Positions 33,846 through 45,330 of a DNA stretch of 64,000 nt are shown in pieces (positions within the stretch are counted from its first letter, which is position 1; every line of letters begins with the position of its first letter). Source of the stretch: Bettongia penicillata ogilbyi (Eukaryota; Chordata; Mammalia; Diprotodontia; Potoroidae); assembly GCA_023548195.1 (NCBI GenBank), contig JAJHZJ010000577.1, positions 186,001 to 250,000 of the forward strand. Reading direction: 5' to 3'. The notes under the pieces were generated by a model. It was not told the origin of the DNA and made no database searches. It saw nothing but the letters and a program-made list of their open reading frames with translations. The translations under genes and the position numbers were made by a program.

Positions 33846-34904
33846 ATTACATGTATGTCCATTCTGCCTTCTGAGAGAAATGATTATTAACAATGATTAT
33901 TGGTAACCACTGATTTGGGGAGATCCAGAATCTCCCCCCCAGCCCCCCTGCCCACTCTTCACTTAAAGTCTTATTTCAAAAACCTGTTTCTGAAAGTTGA
34001 ATTAACTTTCTCTTTAATCTTGGCCAGATCCTCCCTCCCCAAACCTTACAAAGAATTTAATCTAAGGTAGGGAAGCACTTTGTGTTCTTCTCTGGTTTGG
34101 GTGGGGATAAATTCTTTGACTAGATTTCCCGAGGCTGGACAATTTAGAAGTAAATGATGTAATCGAAGTTCATTAGAATAGTTCCAGTTCCTCTTTGTAA
34201 TATTCATTCTCTCTTATTACTTGTTAACCAATCAGAGTTGATTGCTGCACTTGGAGCACCCACTTTTCCAAGGATAATCCTTGAGACTTCCACCATGAGG
34301 GTCTTTGGCATTTGAGAATGCTACTAACTTCTTTTATTAAAATGCTAGCATTATTAATAAAAATGATTACCCAGAAATTATGTCTCTCGAACCTTTTAAA
34401 TGTCACATACTTCTCCTGCCCCCCCAAGTTGTATTTCTGAGTCACTGCCTACCCAATCGACTTCCTCAATGATCAACAACGGTTTCGGATGGTTCAAAGA
34501 ATTATTCCAGTTTTCCTTTACCTCTCCCACCACTCCATCAATTCCAATGGTCAGAGATAATGGAAATGAGCCTTACTATTGTAGCTCCAAGAGAGGCAGA
34601 GTTGTGAACAACCCACATCTTTTCAATCTGAAACTGCTGTTCAGGATGATGTAGAATTAATGAGGGCAGAAGCAGCAGCTGGGTTACTGGCTATCATGTC
34701 TCCTTTCACAAGTTAAAAGTCTGGGCATGGTGAAGTGGCAATCAACCCAAAGGAACCTAAAGCCAGATGCCTCTTGTACACTGTATGGCAAGAACCTTTG
34801 TAGCTGATATGTGATGTTACAAATGCAGCCCTCAGAGCTAGAGTAATGACTTACTGAACAAGAATAATTATTATTATTTATTATTTTAACAATTCTGATT
34901 AAGT
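33846..34904. other. Unassigned; possible solo LTR at about 34020-34400
   Basis: The stretch has 'gttaaccaatcagagttgat', an AATAAA at 34355-34360 and 'tctctcgaacctttt' downstream, in the order seen in many retroviral LTRs. No inverted TG...CA ends, target duplication or internal region were found. Confidence 0.3.
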
Positions 34905-35015
34905 GCAGCCATGGGATAATGGATAGGATGCTAGATCTGGAGACAGAATAGATGAGTTAAAATCCTAGCCTCTGACAGTTCCTAGCAGTGGGACCTTAAA
35001 TAAGTCTTTTAATGT
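34905..35015 (+). mobile_element. tRNA-derived SINE fragment
   Basis: 'gcagccatgggataatggat', 'ctagatctggagacagaata' and 'agtgggaccttaaataagtc' form the head of a marsupial CORE/MAR1-type SINE. The 3' half is missing. Confidence 0.55.
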
Positions 35016-35304
35016 TTTAGGTGAGGAGATAGGAGATAATGAAGAAGAAAATTATTTCAGAAAAAAAATTATGGCATGAAGTATAGAATGATAGCTCATT
35101 GATTCGCTGGGTGAAAAAACCCTCACTTTTGAAATAGTCTCTATAAAACTAGAAAAATTATCATTTTTTCCAAAGAGAACTGCCTTGAAAATTTTGTAAA
35201 ATGAAAACAGTACTTTTTAGTGAGAAACTGTGGTATATAACAGAAAGAAAATTTCACTACCAATCAGGAACCTAGGTCCTTGTCTTGACTCTAACTGTAT
35301 GATT

Positions 35305-35480
35305 CAATCAAATAAGCATTTATTAAGTACATATGTACAGCATTCCTTTACAAGGTGTGATGTTAGACTAAGTGAATGCCAAAGTCTCCCTTAGCTCTAA
35401 GGTCATGAATTATTCAACAAACGTTTTAAAACTCATACTATGTGTGAGGCTAGTACAGTCAACAAAGGGTAAAGTGAAGA
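35305..35480 (-). mobile_element. L2/CR1-like fragments, antisense (weak)
   Basis: 'aagcatttattaagtacata' and 'tcaacaaacgttttaaaact' resemble two short antisense L2 starts. Confidence 0.35.
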
Positions 35481-35519
35481 GATGCAGGAAAAGTTGTACT
35501 GAGGACCATAGCTAACACA

Positions 35520-35705
35520 GAAAGACAGTAGATTTAGAGCTGTCAGAGACCGTAGAATACCTCTAATCAAATCCTCTCATTTTACAAGTGGGGATGACCT
35601 AGACAAATTAAATCACTTTCCTAAGATCACATGGGTAGTCAATGGCAGAAGGAGGATTGGAACCAAGGTCCTCTGATTCAGAACCCTTCCTATTCTACCA
35701 TAGAT
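35520..35705 (-). mobile_element. CORE/MIR-family SINE, antisense
   Basis: 'agagctgtcagagaccgtag', 'tctcattttacaagtgggga', 'tcctaagatcacatgggtag' and 'ccaaggtcctctgattcaga' are in the order of the complement. Confidence 0.7.
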
Positions 35706-36049
35706 TTTATGTGCCCGGACCCTGAGGAAATATCAGAGTCACAGAGGGTCCAAGAATGATTTGGATTTAGTTCTTCTCTAGGGTTAGCACTGGAGAATCA
35801 CAGGGACCTTTTCAATTCAGAATTATATCTTAAGAGTGACCCTTGAGGCTAGTAACTGAATATGAGGGGAAAATCATGAGTAATAGCATATCTTTTCTTT
35901 TTTTTCTGAAATATATTGATTCATTGTTCCATTTGAACCTCTTCAATTTCATAAAATCTAATTTTCTTTGGTAATTTGATTTTGTGACAATGTATTTTTT
36001 TCTTATAGCTTATAATTTCCATTATGTCAGTGTCAGGTATCCCTCATTA
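35706..36049. other. Unassigned sequence
   Basis: Nothing recognised. Confidence 0.4.
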
Positions 36050-36306
36050 ATTGTTGTCGCTGAGTGATTTTTCGGTCATGTCTGGCTCTTTGTGACCCCA
36101 TTTGCAGTTTACTTGGCAAAGACACTGAAGTGGTTTGCTCTTTCCTTCTCTAACTCATTTTAAAGAAGAGGGAACTGAGGCAAACAGGATTAAATGACTT
36201 GCCGAGGGTCACACAGGTATTAAGTGTCTAAGGCCAGAATTGGAACTCAGGAAGATGAGTCTTTCTGACTTGAGGCCCAGTGCTTTATCCATTGTATTCC
36301 CTGGTT
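36050..36306 (-). mobile_element. Full-length MAR1-like SINE, antisense
   Basis: The complement has the RTE-type tail ('gtcatgtctggctctttgtg', 'cttggcaaagacactgaag'), the body ('gaactgaggcaaacagg', 'gccgagggtcacacagg') and the head ending 'tttatccattgtattccc'. Confidence 0.85.
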
Positions 36307-37479
36307 GCTCTTCTCATTAATTATCCAAATTCAAAACATGAAGAATTAAGCCCCTACATTCAAACATTACCTGTTCTTCTCCCATTTTTAAAAGTCTTCA
36401 CCTATCAGTTATCATCACTTATCTCTCCTTCCTTTTTCACCAGACTTCTAGAAAAAGCTATCTAGACTATACACTCTCTCCTCTTTTCTCTCCTCTTTTC
36501 CCCTTGCCTCTCTCCACTCTCTCTTTAACTCCTTCATCATTCAGATGAAACTGATCTCTCCAAAATTGTCAATGATCTCTTAACTGCCAAATCTAATGGC
36601 TTTTTCTCAATACCTGCCCTCAAGGAGCTTATATTTTACTGGAGAATCATTTTACTGAATAATTCAATTTTAAAAATGGCTTTCATGACTGAAACCATGG
36701 AATTAAGAGCCTTATTTGAATGCAGCATTTCCCAACTCCTCCAAATCCCCAAAGTCAGAGTGCTGTTAATAAGAACAGACCAACACTCAGTACCAACACA
36801 CAGTTACCAAACTCAGTAACCTAATTTGCTATAGGAGCTTTCTGGTTAACAAAATATTTTCCTATAATGCAGTGAAAAGAGCCAGAGTGGTTTTTTAGAA
36901 ATATACTCTTAGTGACCTCAGGCAGGAGATAAAACTCAAGAAGCCCAAAGCCTGTCAGATGCTAGAAGAATGAACTTTGGAATCAATGTTGCAGGAGACA
37001 AGGGAATGGGGAGACATTTAACGATTCAATATTCTCACTAAATAGAAAAGATAACATGTACTGTAACTGATGGAAAGGAGCAGTCAGGAAGGCAATTGTC
37101 ACCTGGTGAAAGATGAGATTAAATGTGAGGCAGAATTCAAAGGAAACTGAAAGAGATACATATTTAAGATGATGATGGACATATAGCATAAAGGCATAAG
37201 GAGGAATGAAGTCTGTTTCTGTTCACAATTCATATTAAATAACCAAAAATAATCTGTGAGCTGGATTTTATATGGAGCAAAGGGTAAACTGGAATGTTTC
37301 CAGTAGACCTGCCATGCTCTCTGGCCACTTTCTGACACGAGATCTTGGGAGGGCTGCCATGCAGTCCTTTTAGGAGGTGGGTCAGTGGGAGAGGGAGGTT
37401 ACAATTAATCCAGATTTCCTCCAAGTTCTCCTCAGAGAGTCTTTCTACAGTTTTACAACTTGGAAGTGTGTATCTCTCA
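36307..37479. other. Unassigned sequence
   Basis: CT-rich patches near 36475-36525; otherwise no recognised repeat or gene. Confidence 0.4.
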
Positions 37480-37750
37480 GTCAGTGAATAAGCATGAGCT
37501 AGGCCCTTTGCTAAGCACTGAGGATACAAAGAAAGGCAGAAACATGGTCCCTGTCTTCCAGCTTGCATTCTACCTGCAAACATACAAGCAACTACGTATA
37601 TAGAAAATATATCAGTATAAATGGGAAGTAATTTCAGTAGGACAGCACAATCAGTTTGTGGAGGGGGGCTAACAAGGATGGAGGTGGATGAGAGATTAGA
37701 AAAGACATCTTGCAGAAGGTGAGATTTTAGATTGCAGAGCAATGCTCAGG
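37480..37750 (-). mobile_element. L2/CR1-like LINE 3' end, antisense
   Basis: 'gagctaggccctttgctaag', 'cactgaggatacaaagaaag', 'atggtccctgtcttccagct' and 'aaagacatcttgcagaaggt' are the complement of this LINE type. Long but without coding content. Confidence 0.65.
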
Positions 37751-38654
37751 AAAATGAAAAAACGCAGAAAAACAACGTAGATAGGGCCTCAGGCTCACCG
37801 AGACAAGCATGTATTGTCATTGAAATGTGTTTGTATGGTGGGCAGCCATTGTTACTGGTCAGGGGGTTGAGTTTAGGAGGGAAAGAAATCCTTTGTACTT
37901 CTTTCTGAAGTCCAAGGGAGAGGAAACATTGGATACTCTCAAAGTAGCTGTGCCAAAAGTGGGAGATAGAGCCTTTCTCCTAGACCCCTTATAGTCCACT
38001 GTGAGTTTAAAAGTTCTTTTCCAAGAGTTTATCCTCTGTGATATTCAGTAGCCAATCCTCTTTGATGTAATCTCTTGTCATAGGGACCAAGAAATAGTTG
38101 CTACATCATTCAGTTCTTTAATAACATAGAAAAGGGCCAAGTTGGATGCCAGTCTCTAAGAGAAATGCTCTGGACTGGCCAAAATACATATGAGCCATAA
38201 ATTGTGCTGTTTACTAAGAAGCTTTGTTCCTGTGATAAGTAAACCCCATAAGAGTCTACCTACTCCCTTTCTGCACTTCACTGGCTCAAATCATTCTTCC
38301 CCTCAGCTCTTAAACCTACTGTTTTAGCACCTATCAAAGAGTAGCTTCTCTTAGTAGGCAAGCGGTAAATGCTGGTTGAATGATCAACTATCCTCAAAGG
38401 CCCTCTAAAGTATAGCTGAAGAACTGTGTGTCTATTTTACTACAAAGAAGGTGCTCACAGAGATGTATCTTCCTTAAATAATGTTTTACTGACTTTTTTT
38501 GTTTTTATACCGTAAGCAATATTTTGACCACACTCTCAGTAGACCTAATCCAATGTAACGGAGTAAACAAATATTCAAAAGAAATCAACATATGAGAACA
38601 TATGCAACATTTTATGAACACCTGTAATTTCCCCTTCCCTACATACTCCAACAT
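37751..38654. other. Unassigned; weak L2 tail near 38300-38390
   Basis: 'agtaggcaagcggtaaatgc' with 'tggttgaatg' may be an L2 end. The rest is unrecognised. Confidence 0.4.
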
Positions 38655-39128
38655 ATAATGTTGTTATTCAGTTTTCTTTTTTTCTTACCAGTATTTTATT
38701 CTTTCCTATATTCAACATTCTTTTTGTAAGATTTTGAGTTCCAAATTTTTCTCCATTCCTCCATTCCCCGTCTCCCAAGACAAGAGAGCAATCTGATATA
38801 GGCTAAACATGTACCATCATGTTAAAACATATTTCCACATTAGTCATGTTATGAAAGAAGAATCAGAACAAAAGGGAAAAAACATGAGAAAGAAAAAAAT
38901 AAAACCAAAAAAAAGTGAAAATAATATACTTTGCTCTCCATAGTTCTTTCTCTGAATGTTGTTAGCATTTTCCATCACAAGTCTTTTGGAATTGTTTTGG
39001 CTCATAGTATTGCTGAGAAGAACTAAGTCTATCATAGTTGATCATGGCACAATGATGCTGTTACTGTGTGCAATATTCTCCTGGTTCTACTCACTTCACT
39101 CAGCATCAGTTCATGTAAGGCTTTCCAG
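38655..39128 (-). mobile_element. L1 3' end, antisense
   Basis: On the plus strand: 'gattttgagttccaaatttt', 'ataggctaaacatgtaccat', 'tctttctctgaatgttgtta', 'tattctcctggttctactca' and 'catcagttcatgtaaggctt'. This is the complement of the marsupial L1 3' end. Confidence 0.8.
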
Positions 39129-39130
39129 TT

Positions 39131-39372
39131 TCTTCGTTAGTCATTTTTCAGTCATGTCCAACTCGTTGTGACTCCACTTCTAGTTTTCTTGGCAGAGATG
39201 ATGTAGTGGTTTGCCATTTTCTTCTCTAGTTATAGAAGCCTCTCTAGAGGCAAGCAAGGTTAGATGACTTGCCCAGGGTCACATAGCTAGTAAGCGTCTG
39301 AGGTCAGATTTGAACTCATGAAGATGAGTCTTCCTGACTCCAGATATCCACTTTGCCACCTAGCTTCCCCTA
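39131..39372 (-). mobile_element. Full-length MAR1-like SINE, antisense
   Basis: The complement shows the tail ('cagtcatgtccaactcgttg', 'cttggcagagatgatgtagt'), the body ('acttgcccagggtcacatag') and the head ('gactccagatatcc...gccacctagctt'). It starts where the L1 fragment ends. Confidence 0.85.
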
Positions 39373-40078
39373 ACATATGCTGATGGGACAGAAATAATTT
39401 TCATTCATAGGGCTTTTGGAACCAAGACTGGTCATTGTATTTTATCTGAATGGTTTAAATGTGACATGACAGTCCCAGTTGCTCAGTAATCACCTCCACC
39501 AGTTCATTAAGTACTCAAGGATATAATCCCTATCATTTAGATGATTTGAATTCATCCAAGGTAGCTAAGTACTGTCATACTGTCTCCTTACCTCTCTTGT
39601 TTATCAACTTCTTGTTAGACATTTTTGTTCTATCTTTCCCATTGCAAAGCCCACCATCCTTGGCAAAGAATAAAGAAGCAAAATAGTATTTGACCATCTT
39701 TGTCTTCTCTCTACCTTTTATTGTCATCATCCACACTACCTAGCCATTTGTTCATCTTCCTCATTTCTCCAATATAGTTAAATAAATTTTTTTGTTGTAC
39801 TTGCCAGTTTCAGCTCATGAACTTCAGCACTCCTGATATTAATTTTACAAGATCATGCCACACTATTACATGTCTTGTCTTCTATTTTCCATCTTCTGCA
39901 CACTTCTTTTAAAAATTTATGTTAGTTGTCCAGTTCTTTTACATCCAAATCTGTCTCTTTAGATAGTCCAGTCACAACCCTCCTTTTGCTCCTTGGAATT
40001 GTTTCCATTTGCATCTATATTAATTCCATTTTTGATAGTTCCATATTATTCCTGCTCTGACTTTACCTGCAGAATATT
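39373..40078. other. Unassigned sequence
   Basis: T/C-rich, without a recognised repeat. It does not match the 3' UTR that HAL1 copies A and C have, so it does not complete the neighbouring HAL1 copy B. Confidence 0.4.
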
Positions 40079-40190
40079 AATAGTGACTCCAATTATCTAG
40101 ACATCTATAGGAACTCTACAAAAACCAAGTAGAAATTAACTTCTTGTCTTACATTAGTGATAATTTCAATATTCAAAAGATGGAAAACCA
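40079..40190 (-). repeat. Inverted-repeat arm, left
   Basis: The complement reads 'tggttttccatcttttgaat' and onward to 'tctagataattggagtcact', matching 42019-42133 at roughly nine in ten positions. Confidence 0.85.
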
Positions 40191-40198
40191 CACACACA

Positions 40199-40199
<1 letters not shown>

Positions 40200-40237
<38 letters not shown>

Positions 40238-40262
40238 TGTGTGTGTGTGTGTGTGTGTGTGT
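40200..40262. repeat. (TA)n(TG)n
   Basis: About 17 TA units followed by about 13 TG units, at the place where copy C has (TA)n and copy A has (CA)n. Confidence 0.95.
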
Positions 40263-40384
40263 ATTCCCTCCAATTATCCTAATACTGAGAAAGGTATCAC
40301 TTTTCCATGTAGGAATGTACACAATTCAACTTAAATGAGTCCCTTATGGTATTTTTTTCTTGTTTACCTTTTCTTGCTTCTCTT

Positions 40385-41462
40385 GATTCTTGTATTTGAA
40401 AGTCAAATTTTCTGTTCAGCCATGGTCTTTTCAACAAGAATGCTTGGAAGCATTCTTCCAATGCAATTCTTCTATTTCATTGAAGTTCCATTTTCCCCTG
40501 AAGTATTATACTCTATTTTGCTGGGTAGGTGATTCTTGGTTTTAATCCTAGTTCCTTTGACTTCTGGAATATCATACTCCAAGCCCTCTGATCCCTTAGT
40601 GTAGAAGTTGCTAGATCCTGTGTTATCCTAATTGTGTTTCCACAGTACTTGGATTGTTTCTCTTGGATTGCTTATAATATTTTCTCCTTGACCTGGGAAC
40701 TCTGAAATTTGGCTATAATATTCCTAGGAGTTTTTCCTTTTGGGATCTCTTTCAGGAGGTGATCAGTGGATTCTTTCCATTTCTATTTTACCTTTTGGTT
40801 CTAGAATTTCAGGGTAGTTTTCCTTGATAATTTGTTGAAAGATGATGTCTAGGTTTTTTGTTTTTGATCATGACTTGCAGGTAGTCCAATAATTTTAAAA
40901 TTATCCCTCCTGTATCTATTTTTCCAGGTCAGTTGTTTTCCAGTGAGATACTTTACACTGTCTTCTATTTTTTTCATTCTTTTGGTTTTGTTTTATAATT
41001 TCTTGATTTCTCATAAATTCATTAGTTTCCATTTGCTCCACTATAATTTTTAGAGAATTATTTTCTTCAATGAGCTTTTGGACCTCTTTTTTTATTTGCC
41101 CCATTTACATTCTTCTCCTTCTTGACTTTTTGGACCTCTTTTGCCTTTTGGATTGGTCTAATTTTGGGGGGTTTCCTTTAGCAAGCTTTCAACTTATTTT
41201 TCATCATTTTCTTGCATCACTCACTCACTTGTTCCAATTTTCCCTATACTTCTCTTATTTGATTTTCAACCTTTTTGAACTCTTCCATGGCCTGAGACCA
41301 ATTTATATTTTTCCTAGAGACTTTGGATGCAGGAGTGTTGATTTTACTGTCTTCTTCTTGTTGTATGTTTTGATCTTCCTTGTCACCAATGATGTAAGAA
41401 AATATCTCTTCATTGAGAATGTAAGAGTCTTTAGTCTGTTTCTTCCCCCCACCTTTGCTCAT
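40385..41462 (-). pseudogene. HAL1/L1 ORF1, copy B
   Basis: Starts with MSKGGGKKQTKD at 41462. An acidic N-terminal segment is followed by a heptad-rich coiled coil (INWSQAMEEF, KEVQKLIEENNSLK, EQMETNEFMRNQEI). The RRM and C-terminal domains are readable at 40930-40400 in other frames (plus-strand 'ctagatcctgtgttatccta' is the complement of the RITQDLA region). At least three frame breaks. Function as in copy A. Confidence 0.8.
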
Positions 41463-42018
41463 TTTCTAGCCTCCCCCCAATTTTCCCATTACTTGACTTT
41501 TGAACTTTGTTAAATGGGGATCTCCAGAAACAACTGCCACTTCAGCAGTGACTGCAGCTGCCCTGGGCCTGGGGCTAGGGCTGGACCACACTCCTCTCTC
41601 AGCCAGATGAGAGACCCTTCTCACTGACCTTTGAAGCTCTCTTTAGCATTTGTGGGTTGAGAACTCTGGAATCCACAGCAGCCCCATGATTCAGTCCCCT
41701 AAGGCCTGAGCCTGCTCTGTCCATGCTGGCATGGCCCATGCTGAGCTATGCTCTGCTCACAGCCTGATATAATAGATCCTTTCCATCAACTTTCCAGATT
41801 GTCTTGGGCTGACAATTTACTTCAGTCTGTCATTTTGGCTTCTGTCACTCTAGAATTTGTTTAGAGTCATTTTTATAGGGTTTTTTGAGGAGTTTTAGGG
41901 GAGAGCTCTAACTGATCTCTGTTTCTGCTCATCCATCTTGGCTCCAATGCTCCCCCACCATCATTTCTATCCCAGAAATATTCTTCATTTTTTAGATACA
42001 GAATCTAATTTCTCATTA

Positions 42019-42133
42019 TTGGTTTTCCATCTTTTGAATATTGAAATTATCACTAACATAAGACAAGAGGTTAATATCTACTTGGTTTTAGCAGGGAGTT
42101 TCTATAGATATCTAGATAATTGGAATCACTGTT
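42019..42133 (+). repeat. Inverted-repeat arm, right
   Basis: 'ttggttttccatcttttgaa' to 'tctagataattggaatcact'. It pairs with 40079-40190 on the opposite strand and lies about 65 bp outside the HAL1 5' end. Confidence 0.85.
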
Positions 42134-43509
42134 ATATCATGCCTACATGCCCAGCTTCCCTCTTCCCCTTTCTGATGGTCTATAGTTTAATGACAAAATA
42201 TATTCTATTTCTCCCTTCATTCATGTTCATCCAAATACCATTCTTCTGTCCTTTAGTTCCTGGATTTCCTCAAATGAATAGATCTTCTTAAAATAAAATG
42301 CTAACTCTCCCTAAACCCTATTTTACCCATTCCATTTCTTTTTGAATCAAGTATAAGCATCCAAATTCATATTCTGGTAATGAGCTTCATCCCTATAATT
42401 TTCATCGATACTTCTCAAATCAAATTTGTCTCTTTACAGGTGAGAAAAGTGAGACTGAAAGATGACGTGATTTCTTCATGGTCACATAGCTAATAAGTAT
42501 CTGAGACCAGTTCTCCCAAATCTAAGAGGCGGTTTATTTGTTGTTTTTGTTTTTTAGCATTAAATACTTTACTGTGGGCACTCCACATTAGCATTACCTC
42601 TTTCAAATCTGAAGGCTGATGGACTCTCCCAACTGAATTCAATGTTACTCACTTTTCTTCTAGCTATGTTTTGGCTGAATTCTCTTTTCCAGTCTTGTTG
42701 GTCCCTGGGGAAATAGATTCTGTCGTTTGTTTGCCTAAATGTGACATGCTACTCTATGAGCTGTCTATTGCATTCTAGCGCTTCTCTATGCAAGGTTTTA
42801 CTGAGTTTTCTCCTTTGACAGAGAAGAGGGAAGAAGATTTCTTTTTTTTTTCTCTGTACTGGTGCCATCATTTATTTTAAGACTGAGACACTGACTTCAT
42901 GTGTTTTCTTATTCAGGGCTTTTGTTCTCTTCTAGTTTTCTGCAATTAGTCTCCTCTGGGAGTGTTTCTATGGATGGATCAACCGCCTTACCTGTGCAGT
43001 CTTCATTTGGGCTCTGTGCCAATGAAGTTCTCACCAGTCAGGGGACATTCTATTAAACATTTCCAATGGAGTGAGCAGAGCTCCTGCTAGTTTTCACCTA
43101 CATCTCAGAGTTTGTCTTAATTCCCATCAATCTGAATCAGTCACCCAAACAACATATTTTTTGTTATTCTCTGGTTCTTTCATTTGAGCATTTCACTCTT
43201 GACAGTTTTTCTCTTACCATCCACAGTAAGATATTGTCATCCTGGAAAAACTTGCATTAACTATGGAAAAATCTCTGTTGGCTTATTGTGAAGCTATAGT
43301 TAACTAAAGCTTTTAATCTTTCAGCCAAGAAAGAAGCTTGAAGGTAAAGGCCTCATGACCTTGAGTAGCTTAAGACATACCTGGGGATCCTCTACCTGTT
43401 ATCTTCCCCTCTCTCCTTTTTTTGATTTCATAATATACTCAGTGCCAGCATTTTCATTATTACTTGAACTCAAGACATTAAAAAAATCTCATTGTAGATG
43501 AGAAAGATT
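42134..43509. other. Mostly unassigned, with a SINE trace
   Basis: A MIR-like antisense trace lies at 42425-42525 ('tacaggtgagaaaagtgaga', 'cttcatggtcacatagctaa'). No other recognised feature. Confidence 0.4.
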
Positions 43510-43690
43510 GCTGTAATGGATAGGGCTTTGGATTACTAGTCAAATTTTCCCTTAGATTTATATTAATTATGTGAACCTGGACAATTTGCATAACTTATTT
43601 ATCTCAGTTCTCATGTGCCTCAGTTCCCCCATGTGTAGAATAAGGCGGTGGGGTGGGTAGAGTTGATTACCTCACCTTCCCCTTTCAGCT
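43510..43690 (+). mobile_element. CORE/MIR SINE
   Basis: 'ctgtaatggatagggctttg', 'gtgaacctggacaatttgca' and 'gtgcctcagttcccccatgt' give the order head-core. The tail ends near 'cccctttcagctctg'. Confidence 0.6.
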
Positions 43691-43899
43691 CTGTTTCTGA
43701 CTCTTTGGACTTTGCTACCATCACTTGACTACTTTATTACGTTGGAACAGCCTTTGGCCTCCCCAGCCTCCTTTTTGCTTGGTGACCCCAGAACTTCCTT
43801 TTTGGGGAGGAGTCTAGATCAGCCATTCCTTCACTCCCTTCTCAGCTCTGTTTCTGACTCTCTGGATTTTCTGTCATGTCTTTAGAGGATACCTTCCCT

Positions 43900-44320
43900 T
43901 TTTCCTCTATCCTACTATCTCACCCCTTTCAGCTCCCCTTTGTGTATTGTCTGCACCCATTAGAACTTGACTTCCTTGCCTTCATTCTTTTTTTTAAAAT
44001 TGAATTTGTATCTCCAACACTTAGCACAATGACCAGCACATTGTCATTATTCAGTCATGTCTAACTCTTTGTGACTTTGTGGACCATAGCACACCAATAC
44101 TGCCCATGGAGTTTTCCTTACAAAGTTACTGAAGTAGTTTGCCATTTCCTTCTCCAGTGGATTAAAGCAAACAGAGATTAAATGATTTATCCAGAGTAAT
44201 GCAGTTTGTGAGTGTCTGAGGTCAGATTTGAACTCAGGTTTTCCTGACTCCAGGCCTAGTTGCCTCTATTCTAGCTATTGGCACACAGTAAATGCTCAAT
44301 AAATATTTGTAACCTGACTT
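43900..44320 (+). mobile_element. L2/CR1 3' end split by a SINE
   Basis: The left part (43900-44040) ends 'aacacttagcacaatgacca' plus 'gcaca'. The right part (44278-44320) resumes 'attggcacacagtaaatgct' then 'caataaatatttg', the normal continuation of the LINE tail. A MAR1-like SINE lies between. Confidence 0.7.
44041..44277 (-). mobile_element. MAR1-like SINE variant, antisense, nested in L2
   Basis: The tail shows the longer subtype with 'ggaccatagcacaccaatac' and 'tgcccatggagttttcctta', then the body ('ccatttccttctccagtgga') and head ('cctgactccaggcctagttg'). Confidence 0.85.
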
Positions 44321-44339
44321 CCCTTTCCTAGCTCTAAAT

Positions 44340-44690
44340 CTATGACTATGATGATGGATTATGAATTTAAGTTTTTCAGATATAGAGGTGAGTGGAATAT
44401 AATAGATTATGAAAATGTCCTCCCAACTAACTGGAAACAAGTGATTAGAGAGAGGGTGAGAAATCAGGGCTGGATTGTAGATTGGGAAGTCATCCACATA
44501 GAGATGGTTGATGAAACCATATGTCTATATAAGTTCTATAAGAAAGGATGCACTGATATGCATGGGTAGGGAGCCAAGGAGCCAATGAACACAATTTGAA
44601 AAATGTCCAGAGTTATGGGGCAGAAAATGAAATAGAGCCAGGAATGGATACAGAGAAAAAACAATCCAAAGCATTAAATGGCAGCCAGGA
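44340..44690 (-). mobile_element. L2/CR1-like internal fragment, antisense (tentative)
   Basis: 'ggaagtcatccacatagaga' and 'gggtagggagccaaggagcc' resemble the internal antisense part of the same LINE type. The open frames on both strands are not a host gene. Confidence 0.35.
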
Positions 44691-44704
44691 GGGTAGGATA
44701 CCAA

Positions 44705-44880
44705 GAGAACAGAGTTTGGAATCAGAGAACCTGGCTTCATATCCTGGTTCTGCTATTTGCTCTATATGTGGCCTGGGGAAATTCACTTAACCTCTCTTGG
44801 TTTCAGTTTCATCATTTGTAATATGTGAATGCAAAGGTTTGACTTCTAAGGACTCTTCCAGCTCTATGTTCTGTGAATAC
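44705..44880 (+). mobile_element. CORE/MIR-family SINE
   Basis: 'tttggaatcagagaacctgg', 'tatcctggttctgctatttg', 'ggcctggggaaattcactta' and 'aaggactcttccagctctat' are in THER1/MIR3 order. Confidence 0.8.
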
Positions 44881-44983
44881 AAAGACAGGGATGGCAGAGT
44901 AAAATACAATAAGAAGGCTAAAGAAATCAAATTTAGAAAACAGATTTGGATTTGGTTGGAAGATCTTTGGTGGAAATAAGGAG

Positions 44984-44984
<1 letters not shown>

Positions 44985-45014
<30 letters not shown>

Positions 45015-45019
45015 TAGAA

Positions 45020-45084
<65 letters not shown>
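44985..45084. repeat. (GA)n
   Basis: About 100 bp of nearly pure GA. The minus-strand open frame of Ser/Leu is an artefact. Confidence 0.97.
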
Positions 45085-45087
<3 letters not shown>

Positions 45088-45119
45088 TTTAATGACATGA
45101 TAAAGACAATAAGAGTTAA

Positions 45120-45330
45120 CATTTTTGTAGAACTTTGAAGTGCTCTAAGTTTTTATGTATATTATTTCTCTTGAGTCTCACAAAATCCCATGGGGTAGAT
45201 GCTATTATTATCATCCTTTTTTTACAGGTGAGGAAACTGAGCATGAGAGCCTTACCTTGCTAGTAAGTTTCTGAAGTAGAATTCAAATTTGGATATTCCT
45301 TAATCCAAGCCCAGTACTTTATCCATCTAG
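45120..45330 (-). mobile_element. CORE/MIR-family SINE (WSINE-like), antisense
   Basis: 'catggggtagatgctattat', 'acaggtgaggaaactgagca', 'ccttgctagtaagtttctga' and 'cccagtactttatcc' are the complement order. Confidence 0.75.

Larger units (their letters stand above)
40191..41955 (-). mobile_element. HAL1-like element, copy B (ORF1 only, 3' part missing)
   Basis: Minus strand. The 5' end near 41955-41925 is 'ggagccaagatggatgagca', followed by a ~0.45 kb 5' UTR and ORF1 to about 40385. The element is lost beyond a TG/TA microsatellite (40200-40262), so it lacks the ~1 kb 3' UTR seen in copies A and C. No ORF2. Confidence 0.8.

Noticed and set aside
44787..45122. 111-codon minus frame with a Ser-Leu run
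   Set aside because: Translation of the (GA)n array at 44985-45084.
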